Shown: positions 11,847-24,020 of the stretch, one piece after another
How the letters are laid out: every line of letters begins with the position of its first letter
Position numbering within the stretch: position 1 is the first letter of the stretch
Source: Patellaria atrata CBS 101060
Lineage: Eukaryota > Ascomycota > Dothideomycetes > Patellariales > Patellariaceae
Assembly (NCBI GenBank): GCA_010093705.1
Contig: MU006099.1
Coordinates: forward strand, 658,757-722,756
Direction: 5' to 3'
DNA: 64,000 bases
The notes under the pieces: model-generated
The model's input: the letters and a program-made list of their open reading frames with translations, nothing else
Database searches by the model: none
Told to the model about the DNA's origin: nothing
Program-made: the position numbers and the translations under genes

Positions 11847-11865
11847 ATTCGGAAAACGTCCGAAT
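11847..11865. promoter_or_regulatory. ATTCGG-N7-CCGAAT palindrome, AcuK/AcuM-type site
   Basis: A perfect 6-bp-arm inverted repeat whose core CGG-N7-CCG (11850-11862) matches the site bound by the Zn2Cys6 regulators AcuK/AcuM of gluconeogenic genes in Aspergillus (established knowledge). It is 10 bp upstream of the first PEPCK ATG and about 160 bp upstream of the conserved Met51. If it is a promoter site, the transcript probably starts downstream of it, which favours Met51 as the true start. Confidence 0.5.
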
Positions 11866-13989
11866 AGCCGCAGGGTGACTCGGTCGTGTAAGGTCCCAGT
11901 TAAAAACTGACTTGGATCTGGAATTGCTTGCTAGGGATGTTGATGATTGGCGGAGAGGGTGTTTGGAAGACTAAGCCGAGGATGCAGGTGCAGTAACAAG
12001 CCTGAGTAAATTCCTAAAATTCCCGAATACAAGCTTACAGCTGCCTGATTTACGAGACGAATCGGAATGGAACAAAAAGCTATGAACACTGAAGTGGACG
12101 TGGGCTCTGTAAGTGAGATTTAGATTGATTGTGCAGGTTGTAGATGTGGTGTGGAAGAGAGTTGGGTGTGTTGTGGGATGTTTGGTGTTATAGAAATTGG
12201 AATGCGGGTAAGAGGAGGTTATGCTGGCAGTGCGTCATTGCCAGCTTATCCCATTACCCTATAGTTTGGCGAAAATCAGACAACAAGGAGCAATAATAAG
12301 ATGCGCCTGACCGAGAGGCGGTAGAAAGGACCACGATGGTGCTGAATTGGCTAGAACCAGCACCGTTCACACTCCTTCCCCCCCTCCCTTCCCGGGCATT
12401 TTCCCTTAGTTGTAGATAGAAACTATTCGATTCGATCCAAGGCATCGCTAGGGATGGTGCCCGTACTCGTTGTCGTTTGATAGGTGACGACAAGTCTTGT
12501 CTATCGTGAGGGCGAGTCCATGTTCACGGTTTAGACCAAATGCCTCATCCTTCCGAAAGGTTCCCTTCCGTCCGACAAACTACGAAAAGAGATGAACTGG
12601 GATATTGATATCTGAAGTGTAGGAAAGGTGTCAAGGCGATGCATATTAGGAACTTACCTTACCTTACGCCGGGGTCTTCCAGACGCTAAGAAGTAAATTA
12701 TCGAAGAACGAGGACGAATCCGGGTTATCGATTGCCTGAGTTATCCCCTAATACCATTCCACGAGGTTTGATATTGCTGCGATATCCCCCACGGTTGAGA
12801 GATAAAATGGCTCTTTTTCGAGCTTTCGGCTTCGGCTCGACGTCTTCTTGTTTCACCATCCTCATCACAACCTTTTCCGATGCAGTAAGCCGTATCCACA
12901 GGTCCGAGTGTTGGGAAGTCCGTGAGGTTCAGCTCACCGAGCCCAGGACAGCCGTGATAGGGATAGCTTGTAAAGCCATTACTGTATCTTTCGAACATGA
13001 TGGGGACCCCCGCTTCGACTCCTCCCGTGATGCGTTCTGACGATAGAAAAGTGACAGAATCTGTTAAAAGATCCTTCCGTCGACGTCGTCCAAGGCTTCG
13101 TGATAAAGCACAAGCCTGATGTTCACACAGGGATTGGACCGAAGAGGAACTGGCCAAGTGCGATACCTTCTGCGTTAAGGACTAAGATATCGTATAATTG
13201 ATCCAATGAGGAGGTGCAATTCAATACGCCTTCCCTTACTCAGAAGGATAGACGGGGGAACATCACGCCCGCGAGAAACTCGGTCCTTAGGAAGCACGCG
13301 TTCGAGGAATTAACCCCTCCTCGAGTTTTCATCATAGCTGATCATCCAGTATCCAAAATGCATACTGCACGGAACTCTGCTGGGTTGGGAAAAAGCGAGC
13401 GAATGGGGACACACTACAGCTTTTTCTAGAAATGTTGATTTGCTTTTTGGTTTGATTTTCTATTTCAACATCTACCTAGTGCTAAGGATGGATCAAAAAT
13501 CAATACTGACACCACGCATATGGTAACCTCGGTAACCATCAGAAACCATCTATACTGACGTGACTGACGCGTTCGACTCTGCCGACAGTGGAAACAACTG
13601 GAACAATGAGCTCTGTTTGTCTGAGTGTCAGTGTACATCGCAGCTAGTTCACTGCAAAGATCTGTGACAGCAATTGTATGCACATGAAAGCTGAGGCGTT
13701 GTAACTTTGAAACAAGCACACAGAATCCCATGTGTATATCAATAGTGCAGAGCGACTGAGCTCTGTGCTTCTCACTACTAATTTCTGCGGCTACCACCCA
13801 AAAAATTTCTTCATGGAGAAGACTCTTTATCGCAGTTCAACCCACAGGATGCGTATCCGTACAGGGAGTGTAAAACCACGCAGTATATCTCTAAAGAGAC
13901 AGTAGGACACCCGGTGCCACCCGAACAAGTGCGGATGTGTAGCATCAATTAAACGCGGAACACTGACAGGGGATATAATGTCGCGCAGA
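11866..13989. other. PEPCK promoter and gene-free tract
   Basis: Proximal part: the PEPCK 5' region. The rest has only short overlapping frames on both strands (up to 138 codons) with no domain or motif. A 14-bp direct repeat of the type TTACCTTACCTTAC occurs at 12655-12668. No gene called. Confidence 0.45.
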
Positions 13990-14059
13990 GGGGGGGTAGG
14001 GGGTAGGGGGTAGGGGTTACGACAGGGAACGGAGGGGGGGAGGGGGAAGGGGGGAAGGG
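13990..14059 (+). repeat. G-rich tract with GGGGGTA repeats, candidate G-quadruplex
   Basis: Three consecutive GGGGGTA units followed by GGGGTTA, then runs of 7, 5 and 6 G separated by single A or AA. At least seven G-runs of four or more bases occur in 70 bp, enough for one or two G-quadruplexes on the plus strand. It lies about 320 bp downstream of the ABC transporter stop codon, on the C-rich sense of that transcript. Confidence 0.7.
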
Positions 14060-14382
14060 CTCGTAAATTGAACTTTCCATGTCCCTCGAAATTGGACGAA
14101 CCCGCCAATAGATCCTCCAGCTACAACACCATTGACATCCAAGACCATATTTAATCCTATGAAGATTTGCATCTCATGGATCTGCTTTTAGAAGGTAAGA
14201 CACCTTACTCTTCTTCTTTTTGACACTTACATATGTTGTGACTGCTTCCTAAAAGATCCTCTAACATTCGATATTCACCGACAATCAGTATCTCATTAAG
14301 CTCTGATATCTTCAAACTTACTATACAGAAGGAATATACAATATCCTGCCAAGATGAACTCCGGCTTAATCATATCGGTCCT

Positions 14383-17300
14383 TCAAACCTTCTCACTATC
14401 CCGCATCCTTTCTTTGCGCGCTTTTTCATTCTTCCTCGCCGTGGGACTGAACATGTCCTTGATCCGCCTACCACCCTGCAAGTAAAGCCAACTGCAAAAG
14501 AAGACTATAGCGAAATTAAATATAATGAAGCCGCAAAAGATGCCGAAATCCCTCCACACGTTCTTATATTGGACTGAGAAGCTCATACCAAATGCATCAC
14601 CTGTAGCATACTGGCAAAAGCCGCAGTCCCCGTTAGGTTGTGTTTCAATGTAGCCCCCTGACTGTTGAGCGAATTGTCCAGCGTAACTTTGACAGGACTC
14701 ATTAGGAGGTGGGGAGAATATTGCAAGTTCTTGCATATCGCAACGAATAGGCTGGTTGTGAATTAAGAGACCGAGCATACCTTCGAGAAGGTAGGTGAAA
14801 GGCGACAGGCGGTACATCCATGACTACGAGACGGATTAGTATCCATCTTGCGGTGGCAGTCTATTGCGGAAAACTTACTCTCCAGAAGTATGGGAGTTGC
14901 ATTGCTGGAACAACGACACCACAGAATGAGACCACGAATAGGAAGAAGATTGGCACTAAAAGGGAGGCAAGTAACTCATTAGGGGAGAAAGCCGCAATTG
15001 CTTGCCCGAAACCAAGATAATAGAGTTCGAAAACCATTACGAAACCCCAAATGGAGACTGAGGTATAGGTATCCCTTGGGAAGAATGTGGGCCTGTTTAT
15101 CGTTAGTCTGCGGACTTGATGTGGGGGTCTGCTAAGTTACATACCAATACCAACCGCACCAATACAGCGTTCCAGCAATGATTCTGTAAGGTATTTCTAC
15201 AACAACCGCAGCAGTTGTAAATGCTAACCAGCTGTAGATTTTAGAGTTGCTTTCACGAGACTGGAAAATATTACGGGCTTCGAGAAATCGCGGTTGCAAT
15301 TGCTGGATGAGAGGCGGCGAGATGGTCAATGTCATGAATACAGAAAACAATCTGGACTGCATGTCGATGGAACTTTGTCCCAGCTTCCAAAAGGTGAAAG
15401 AGTTGAAGACAGAAGTGAAGATGTGTAATAGCATCATGCCGGCAACTTTTAAGAGTCAGTAACAAGCCATCATCTTTTATCGAGCTACATACCATATTGA
15501 GGGCTTCTCCACATCCCAACGAATCCTCGGTGGACAACAGTCGTAATTTGAGTGGACAATGGCATGGCATATTCTCGATCGTCTTGAGTCTTGTTTCCAG
15601 TATCTGCCTTTTGGCGTGACGAGATAATGTCCTGTACTTCCTTACTGACCTTCTCGTTCTCGGGCGACTTCGCCCATATGTCACCCCAATCTGAACCTTT
15701 ATAGTTGGGATCACCTGCACCTATCGCTTCAAGCATATATTCTGCGGGATTTGTATTCTTTGGACATTTCTTCGCGCCGTTTCGTTCGAGATACTCGATC
15801 AGTGTACGTGAATCATGACCTAATTCGCCAAAGTACACAGTTTGTCCACCATATTTGAGGAGCAGTAACTGATCAAAGTGTTCAAATAAGACGGATGATG
15901 GCTGATGAATTGTGCACAGGATAGCCTGGCCAGCGTCGGCAAGTTTCCTGAGGAAACGAATGATATTGAAAGCTGCGCCACTATCCAATCCGGATGTTGG
16001 CTCGTCCAAGAACATTAAGAGCTCAGGTTTGCTAGCAAGTTCGACACCTATCGTGACACGTTTCCGCTGTTCCTGATTCAGACCTGCACCTGGTTTACCA
16101 ATTGCTGCTCCTGCGATTGACCTCATTTCCAGCAAATCAATGATCTGTTCAACGTATGCATATTTCTCCTCGATAGGAACCTCTCTTGGTTGCCGCAGTT
16201 TCGCTGAGAAACGGAGAGCCTCTCTCACTGTTTGGGTTGAATCATGTATATCTTGCTGTTCCGCGAAGCCTGTAGCGCGTTGGAATGACTTGGGTAATGG
16301 TCTACCGTCGACTAAGAAATCTCCAGACACGACACCAAAGCGAACACGCTGAGCAAGAGTATTAAGCAGGGTGGTTTTTCCAGCCCCTGAAGCGCCCATC
16401 AAAGCGGTTAGCTTCCCTGGTTTGACGTAGCCTTGAACGTTCTGGAGTAGTTTTCTTTCTCCACCTTGGTATGGAATGGTATAATTGACGTTTTGCCATG
16501 TGAAGATGGTTTCATTCTTCGCCACGTTTGCTTGAGCTTTGTCCTCGTCCGAGGAGCCCTCTTTTTGAACACGCCCCGCACCAGCAGCGTGTGTCTCTCC
16601 TGTTTCCTCATCCTGCGGTTGGGTACCCATACTTATAGCGTTTTCGACCTCACTGGGTACTTGACCACGTTTGTAAATCGTTACTGCTCCACCACCTTTG
16701 TTGGGCTTTTGGATCTCCATTCCCAGTGCGGTTAAAAACACGAAAAATCCGAAGAAGGCGCAAATGAAGCCAAAATTACGCCATAGATGGCTTCTTGAGT
16801 AACCAAAGGCTACTTGAATATAATCCGCTCCGCTGACTGTTAAGGACCCAGGAGTACTGCCTTGAAGCGCGCAAGATTGATATTGACTCTGAGCGCTGGG
16901 AATTTGGGGAACGATATAGGGTGGTGCGCACTGGATATCCAGATTATAGAATTCGTTTGCCATGAGACCTTCGAACCCATATTGGACTGGGTTGACCCAA
17001 CGAAGCCAAGAAAACCAGGGATGCATCTTTCGAGGAGGGATAAGATAGCCAGTATACACGACGAGGATTTGGATCGCGACGCCTGTAAGTCTTGTGGCAA
17101 CATCAAGCGAGCCGACTAGGGCTCCTATCGCACGGAAGAAGGCGTACATCGTCATTGTCAAAATGAAGAGGTAAAGAAAAGATATGAAGAACTGAGATGC
17201 GGTGCGTTGTAGATTAGACATGAAGTAGACAACGATGTCGAAGATCGCAACCTGTACAGCAACTAAGGGGATATCAACTACGGTCTGAGCAATTGAGTAA

Positions 17301-19545
17301 GCAGCTGGTCGATAGAACGCAAAACTCTTGTGCTTGAGCAAGATAGGTCGTGATTCGAAAGCTGCCGTCAGTTCTGCTAAAGCAAGTAGGGCATTGAAAA
17401 GGAGCATAAAGAACAAAACACCACCGCGAGGGAAAACGCCCGCAGCAGTCTTGGGCTGGTCATAGAACAGACTGCCGACGATCAAGGCTGAAAGTGTCAG
17501 TACAAGTAATTTCACATTCAATGGTGCTGATTCCTACCTTGGAACAGGATGCCCCCCCATTTTCCTCCCAAACTCTGTCTATCACCTATCATGACAAGAA
17601 ATTGGCGCTTTGTACAGGCCATAACCTGCTGGTAAAACGAGATTGTGTAGTTCTTCTTCTTGGTGGCCTTTGTTTGAGCAGCACGCCGTTCCTCAGCCAT
17701 CCTTTCTGTCTCATGTTCAAATTCTTCAATCTCTGCTAAATTATCTTTATATCGTTCGCTCTTACGGAAAGCTTCGCCGAACTGTGCTGCAGAGCGGGGG
17801 ATTCGATCATCCCAACCCTCTTTAATATTTCTCTCATGCTCGTCCGTAACACTGGTTAGAAAATCAGCCGTTGTCCATCGATCGGGTTGGACAAACCCAA
17901 GGTCCTTAAAATATTCCGCTGCTCGATCCGCCGGGCCAAAATAGCAACAACGGCCTTCGTCTATTAAGAGAACCTTGTCAAACAAGTCATAAAGTGATTC
18001 ACCCGCTTGATAGAGGGCAACAGAAGTGCTTATATTGGTCATATTGGTCAATGACCTCAGACTCTGCACATACTCTAGCGCAGTGCTTGCGTCCAGACCA
18101 CGAGTGCTGTTGTCTAAAGTACGAAAGTTAGCTACTTCTCTAGCTCATAGTTTGATGCACATACCCCAGCACTGAACACTGGCTTTGGTAATCATCGCTT
18201 CGGCGATGCTAACACGCTTCTTTTCACCACCACTCACACCTCTGATGAATTCGTTCCCGACTTTGGTATCCATAGTATGTTCGATCCAAAATAGTTTGGA
18301 AACAACGCGAAGGAATTCGGTAACGTAATCAGAGCGACTTTCGCCCTCTTTCCGAGACTCTTTTCCTGGTGTTCTTGTCTTGAGAGCGAATTTGAGGGTG
18401 TTCTTGACTTTGAGTGTTGCATAATGGAGGTCATCTTCCGGGTTGTAGAGAACTTCGGAACGATATTTCTTAGCCATTGTTGCAGCATCTGTACCACCGT
18501 ATGCTACTTCCCCTTCTATACTCTCATAGCCAAATCTCTGGTTTCCGAGCACTTTAAGAAAAGTGGAGCAACCAGAACCTGGTCGACCTAGGACAAGGAG
18601 CATCTCGCCAGGCTTGATAACGCCTGAGAAGTCATCGATGATCGTCCTTACTGGCGGTTTACCAGCCACTCGTCGCGGACCTTTACTGAACAGACTCTTA
18701 AGAACTCGAGGAATAGTTAGAAATATATCGCCATTGGTGGGCTGAAGTGCCGCGCCCAGGCCCATGCCCTTGACCGTGAGGTTCTTGAAAATAACCCCCA
18801 CATGTCTGGTCTTTTCTTCCTCGCTGTTCTCTTGCCTAGTGCGTCCGAACATTCCAGCCATCAGTTTGCCTATTTCTTCCTGTTCTTGATCATGTTCTGG
18901 ATCTACAGTTGAAGCTGTACTGCTCCGTCGCGTTTCTGAGCCTTTGGAGCGCCTACGTGATAGTACTCTAAAAAGATCATCTTCGTTCATTTCTCGTTTA
19001 GAATTTGACTTTTCTAGGGGAGAACGTGGAGTGGACCCGCTTTTTGTCGTTTTGATCGGCGCATATCCTTCGCGTCTAGGTTCATGACCGTCCGAGATAG
19101 AAGATGCAATGGACTCAACATCTTGTTTGTCGTCTAGTCCACCATTTATCAGCGGATCCTCCTTTCTTGACGATGCACCCTCAGGCGTAGGTATTGCTGT
19201 ACTGGCGTCGGACCCCGAATGTGGTGGTATAGGCGAGGCAGGTGACGGTGGTCCAGAAAGGGTTGTGGTTCCGGCGGCTGCAGTAGTCGCAGCTGTGTAT
19301 GTATTGTCCATAGTAGTTTGGTTATCGGATGGGAGGCCTCTATCTGACCTTGCGGCGTCAAGTTGAGGATTCCAGTAAGCCATGGTTTGGGGTGAGACCG
19401 TGTGGGGTTCGGAATCCATTCCGAGATGCGAAAGTCGTCTCGACGAGCCAACATATGGTTGCTCTTGTAGAGTTAATGCTGGGGTTTCGGGCCAACCTCC
19501 AGGCCCTGCTTCAACATCAGGCGTTGGATCATTAGTCTTCGACAT
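14383..19545 (-). CDS. Full-size PDR/CDR-type ABC (ABCG) transporter
   Basis: Plasma-membrane drug/xenobiotic efflux pump with the (NBD-TMD)x2 order of the PDR subfamily. The first ATG (MSKTNDPTPDVE, 19545) is chosen; the frame upstream has no ATG. A long disordered Ser/Thr-rich N terminus (about 200 residues) is followed by NBD1 with the PDR-typical degenerate Walker A GRPGSGCST (Cys for Lys), signature VSGGEKKRVS and D-loop STRGLDAST. Then come TMD1, NBD2 with canonical Walker A GASGAGKTT, degenerate signature LNQEQRKRV and Walker [15 protein letters not shown], and TMD2. The last exon carries the SWMYRLSPFTYLLEGMLG loop, a Cys-rich extracellular loop and a basic tail. There are about six exons; the internal limits not stated are approximate. 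About 1,480-1,500 residues. I cannot name the substrate or a specific orthologue. Confidence 0.93.
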
Positions 19546-20138
19546 AGTAGCTGTAGTGTGGCCAGGTGTTGGTTTATGGGTCAAGTTGCGCGACTCAATG
19601 ACGGGATCCGGTTCTAGTTGTTACACAGAATCGGACGGGGTACGAAGCAGTGAGGGACAGGAAACAAACGACAGAATCTATCATGAGTTTAAAAGAGAAG
19701 ATGGGAGAGCATGAAAGGAGTCTATGGAAACCAGCAAAGAGGTGACTACTTAGAATTGAGTTCAAGAATTGAAACGGTGCCCGTGGAGCGCACAGAGTGG
19801 ATATATCAAACGAGCGTAGGAAGGATATTCCTCCGTCTATGCTTAGATTTGTTTACGTTCTTGAATTGTTACGAGCAAGAAAGCAAGTCAGCCGAACACA
19901 GAAAGAACAGCCAACCAGGTGCCCATTATAAAGAAGCACAAAAGGGTAAAATTGTGACTTCACCGGGTATTGAAACCGTCTCTTTAAATCTTTTACGATT
20001 GTAATCTACAACGAATTCGGAATGTAGTCCAAACAAAAAGTCCATGATGTCAATGTGAGGAATAGTGTCGGTATAGGCGATAGCCGAGATGCCGTGCTTG
20101 GCGATTCCCACTAGCACTTCGTAGAAGGGTTCACCACT
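19546..20138. other. 5' region of the ABC transporter, no gene seen
   Basis: Promoter and 5' leader of the PDR transporter. An open frame on the plus strand (19711-20004) has no recognisable motif. I see no clear drug-response element. Confidence 0.4.
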
Positions 20139-20314
20139 CCGTGCACGGAACCACTTAATGCACGGTTTTCTTAGAATCTTCTTTCCTAAATAACTCCCTT
20201 AATAAAGATATAAATTTAAAATTTTACCTATAAATTCTTATTATATAAAATTTTGAAAATATCTCATAATATCTAAATATATTTTAATTATAAGTTTTTT
20301 AAAATATTAATGTT
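20139..20314. repeat. AT-rich island flanked by TGCACGG repeats, possible decayed element
   Basis: From about 20186 to 20314 the sequence is about 85-90% A/T with no coding potential, in sharp contrast to both flanks. Just left of it is the palindrome CCGTGCACGG (20139-20148) and a second TGCACGG (20159-20165). This could be the remnant of a small repeat altered by RIP-like C-to-T mutation, or a naturally AT-rich spacer. No matching right-hand terminus was found, so a transposon cannot be shown. Confidence 0.4.
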
Positions 20315-20811
20315 ACGGCGACAAGGAGACAGTGCCAGCAGCAAGCGGAGTGAGGGAAACCATACCGCGTCGGAGAAACCACACCGGAAAGTCACGTGCT
20401 AACAGAGCTGTGTGCGCGTCACGACACATCCTTTGCGGTAAAGGCCTTGCATCAAACTCTACAGCAACAGATAAAGCAATTTTAGGTCCCTTGTCACCGA
20501 TCGATTCGATTTAAAGAAAACCTGTCTTATGCGCTATTACTCAGTCTAGTAGTAGTGGGCCCACCGAGATGGAACTGAATCAACTGAATCGTCCACAGCG
20601 TCCATCCGTAGCCATTAAAGGCACGGGATATTTCGGACCGGACCGGACCGGCAAGTCTAACTTTTACCGAACTACATAGGACATCGGTGGGGTGAAAAGA
20701 TCAGAGTAAAGGATACGTCAATAGTAGATGTTCTCCAGCAAGAACACTCCATCACCCTGTTTACACTACAAACCCAAATGCTATCATTTCGGAAGGTCCC
20801 CAACTTGTACC
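20315..20811. other. Intergenic, sirtuin 3' side
   Basis: No gene. It contains a TCACGTGC element (20392-20399) and a short GGACC tandem (GGACCGGACCGGACCGG, 20636-20652). Confidence 0.4.
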
Positions 20812-21880
20812 TCATTCCAACACAGTCAACTCGCCAATCTCGTCTTTAAGTAGGTCGGGAAGAATAACACCCGCATCTCCCTGGAAATACCAGTCTCCTT
20901 CCCTCATTCCTTGCGTTGTCTTTTCTGTACGTTCCATATTGACAACGGCTACTCTAGCACCTTTTACTCTGGCTCGATCTGTATATCCTGCTGCAGGATA
21001 GACTGTGGACGAAGTCCCGATCACGATGATTAGGTCAATCTTTTTTGAAGCGATGATCCAATCCTCTGCGGTAGATAATGTTTTCTCAGGTAGTCTTTCA
21101 CCGAACCAAACTACTCCCGGGCGAAGTAACCCTTTTTTGCATTTTGGGCAATGCGGCAAATCATCAAGCCGCAGTTCTGGAAGCAGAACTTTTGCATCTG
21201 AGATGTCTAGTTCTTTCGCTTTCCTAGCTTCAGTCGTTGTCGGGTCGGATTCATCCAACGGAAGAGCAAGCGCTGGAACTATGGGATCCGTAAAATTATT
21301 CCCTTCGGCGTAGTCGCAGAAGAACTCAGAACATTTGACATCAAATAGGGATCCATGAAGGGGAAATAGCTGTTCCGCCGGGTGACCAGCTCTTGGTGAC
21401 AAACCTAGTACAACAATGGTCAATGACGACTAAGGTATACACAGACAATGATAGTGCGAAGGGAGCATCTCATAGAAGATTTTGCCTACCGTCGACATTT
21501 TGTGTCAAGGTAATAAAGTCCTTCCTCTTCTTCGCGAGCTCGGCCAGGGCATAATGCGCTGGGTTAGGTTTGACATTCAAAGCCATGTGTCTACGGTAAT
21601 TGTAAAACTGCCAAACTAGACTGGGATTGATCCTGAAAGCTTCTGGAGTTGCTAGGCTTATAGCATCATGAGTACGCCATAAACCTCCCGCACCTCTGAA
21701 TGTTGGAAGACCAGAAGCGGCAGAAAGCCCAGCACCACACAAAGCCATGACGCGCTTGGAGGACTTCAGATAGTCGCGGAAGGACTGAACTTCTGCGCGA
21801 TAGTCCATGAGCTCAGGATCATGGACCTCTGTCGTCATCTTTGCTGAGGTTGTGTATCGAGCAAGTTGTCTTAGAGACAC
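20812..21880 (-). CDS. Class III (SIRT5-type) NAD-dependent sirtuin deacylase
   Basis: Sir2-family enzyme. The class III branch removes succinyl, malonyl or glutaryl groups from lysines, often in mitochondria (family knowledge). Two exons, 21880-21490 and 21404-20812, joined within the Gly codon of NVDGL, give 327 residues. Visible: NAD-binding [15 protein letters not shown], the YNYRR segment that matches the Tyr-x-x-Arg acyl-binding pair of SIRT5, the catalytic-site region LTQNVDGL...HGSL, two zinc Cys pairs (CSEFFC and CPKC), GVVWFGE and GTSSTVYPA. The first 15 residues ([15 protein letters not shown]) are basic and Ser/Thr-rich, so mitochondrial import is plausible; Met15 is an alternative start. 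It diverges from the Icp55 gene. Confidence 0.93.
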
Positions 21881-22307
21881 TCTCGTTGAAACCTATGGAA
21901 GAAAGAGTTAAATGAGAAAGTTTGGAGATCAACTAATGTAGAAGTGTCGAGTTCTACCTGGTTCATATCAAAACAAACAAAAGGAGCAGACGTCTGCCTT
22001 CATAGTCGCCTAAATGAAACTGTGTGGCATAGAAAGCTTCCCCTGCGCTTTCCTTTCCAAAACCGGCTCAGTTTCCCCGAATGAAGAGAAGGGACTTAAG
22101 GAGAGGAAAGGGAATCATCAAATGCATCCACGCCCAATCAATACCATACAACCTTACAGAATTACTACGTGGTTACAATAATCAGATAGGTGAGGGGTAT
22201 GCACGTAAACAGTCTTGGCGAGCGGAGCGGAAACGTTACCGCTCCTAAAGCTCATCTCATCTGAGGTGGAGTTTCTTCTTACCATCTCATCTTCACTCGA
22301 GTCAAGA
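21881..22307. promoter_or_regulatory. Divergent promoter, sirtuin / Icp55
   Basis: 427 bp between two start codons of probable mitochondrial proteins. No TATA box or known element recognised. Confidence 0.4.
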
Positions 22308-24020
22308 ATGAAAGTGAGCTTGCATGCCTTGCACTCCGCTTCAAGAGCGCGAGTGTTCAATGGTACAATCAGATACAACCTGAGCTGTTCTCTCGTTAAT
22401 CGACGTTCTCTGGTCTCTGCTGCGGATCTGCAATTCGGTCAGCCATTGCATGAAACACATCCTCATCTGCTGAAACGAGGCGAAGGTCAGTTCAGTCTGT
22501 CACCTTGGGCTACAATGTAGAGGTTTATAAAGCTCCAGTGACACCCGGTATTACCGCCCAAGAATATGCAGACCGACGTTCGAACCTTGCGAAGGCCCTT
22601 CCCAAAAACTCCATAGCCGTGCTAGCAGCTTCAGAGCTCAAATATCGATCTGGGGCCGTATTCTATGAGTTCCACCAGGATCCCGATTTCTTTTACCTTA
22701 CGGGTGTGGATATGTGATACCTTCACGGTAAACAATGCTGAGATTGTTTTGTAGGTTTCAATGAGCCGGAAGCATTAGCTATCATCGGTATGCAGGCATG
22801 ACGGTCTAGTATTATGAATGGGATCGCGCTGATTATTTTTAGAGAAGACTGGATCAGATAGTGAGTATAGCTTCCACCTCTACGTACGGCCAAAAGATCC
22901 GAAGGCAGAGCTCTGGGATGGAGCACGCTCAGGAGTACAAGCTGCGCAAGATGTGTTTAATGCGGACGAGGTACAAATTAATAACGGGATTACGATGGAT
23001 CAACGAGCTGAACTGATTTAGGTAGGAGATATCAACGTCAGCGATAAGATCATACCAGAAATTGTCAATTCCTCGAAAACAGTTTACACGGACTTGCCCA
23101 ACACCTTACGCTCTAATTCCTTCTTCGCTGAATACTTCAGCGGTGCCTCGAAATTCGGACGGGAAGGATTTGGCTCCGTGCTCGCAAACGCAACCTCCAC
23201 AACCGTAAAACCCCTCCGTCCTCTCATGAACGACCTTCGCATCATCAAAAGCGCTGCAGAAATCGCAAACATGCGAAAAGCTGGGCAAGCTTCTGGTCGT
23301 AGCATTAGCGAAGCTATGCGTAGCGTCTTCGCTACGGAGCGTGAGCTAGCTGCGTTCTTGGCCTACAAATTTACAATGCACGGTTGCGATGGTCAGGCGT
23401 ATGTTCCTGTGGTTGCAGGTGGCAAAAACTCGCTGAGCATCCATTATGTGCGGAACGATGATGTTTTGACCGAGGGGGAACTCGTTTTGGTGGACGCTGG
23501 AGGTGAGTACGGAGGGTACATCACAGATATCACGCGGACATGGCCTGTGAACGGCAAGTTTAGCCCCGCGCAACACGATCTGTATCAAGTAATCTTAGAC
23601 GTACAGAGGACATGCGTAGCACTTTGCCGTGAGAGTGCACACATGTCGCTCGATGGACTTCACAAGGTTGCAGAAAAGGGGCTCCGTGACGCTCTGTCCG
23701 GACTGGGTTTTGACATGTCTGGAAATGCTCTTGAGACTCTCTTCCCTCACCATTTGGGTCACTACATCGGCCTCGACGTCCACGACGCTCCAGGCTACTC
23801 TCGCCGCGGCAACCTGAAAGATGGCATGTGTATCACCATCGAACCTGGTATCTACGTCCCCGACTCAGACCGCTGGCCTGAAGCCTTCCGTGGCATAGGC
23901 ATCAGGATCGAGGATAGCGTATGTGTGCAGGCGGAGCATCCGTTAGTATTGACGACGGAGGCAGTTAAGGAGGTTGTGGATATTGAAGCCCAGCATTCGT
24001 TGTTTGGACAGGGGCATTAA
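22308..24020 (+). CDS. ICP55: Mitochondrial intermediate cleaving peptidase Icp55 (Xaa-Pro aminopeptidase family)
   Basis: Removes one destabilising residue from proteins already cut by the mitochondrial processing peptidase, stabilising them under the N-end rule (family knowledge). Five exons: 22308-22485, 22539-22703, 22755-22787 (33 nt), 22843-22970 and 23022-24020, all in frame, 500 residues. Residues 1-45 are a basic, hydroxylated presequence (MKVSLHALHSASRAR...), then the conserved LQFGQPLHETHPHLLK segment. The aminopeptidase-P N domain (ITAQEYADRR, DPDFFYLTGFNEP) is followed by the pita-bread metallopeptidase fold with metal ligands in VDAGGEYGGYITDITRTWP, HHLGHYIGLDVHD, IEPGIY and GIRIEDSV. 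The 33-nt third exon is easy to miss. Confidence 0.95.
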
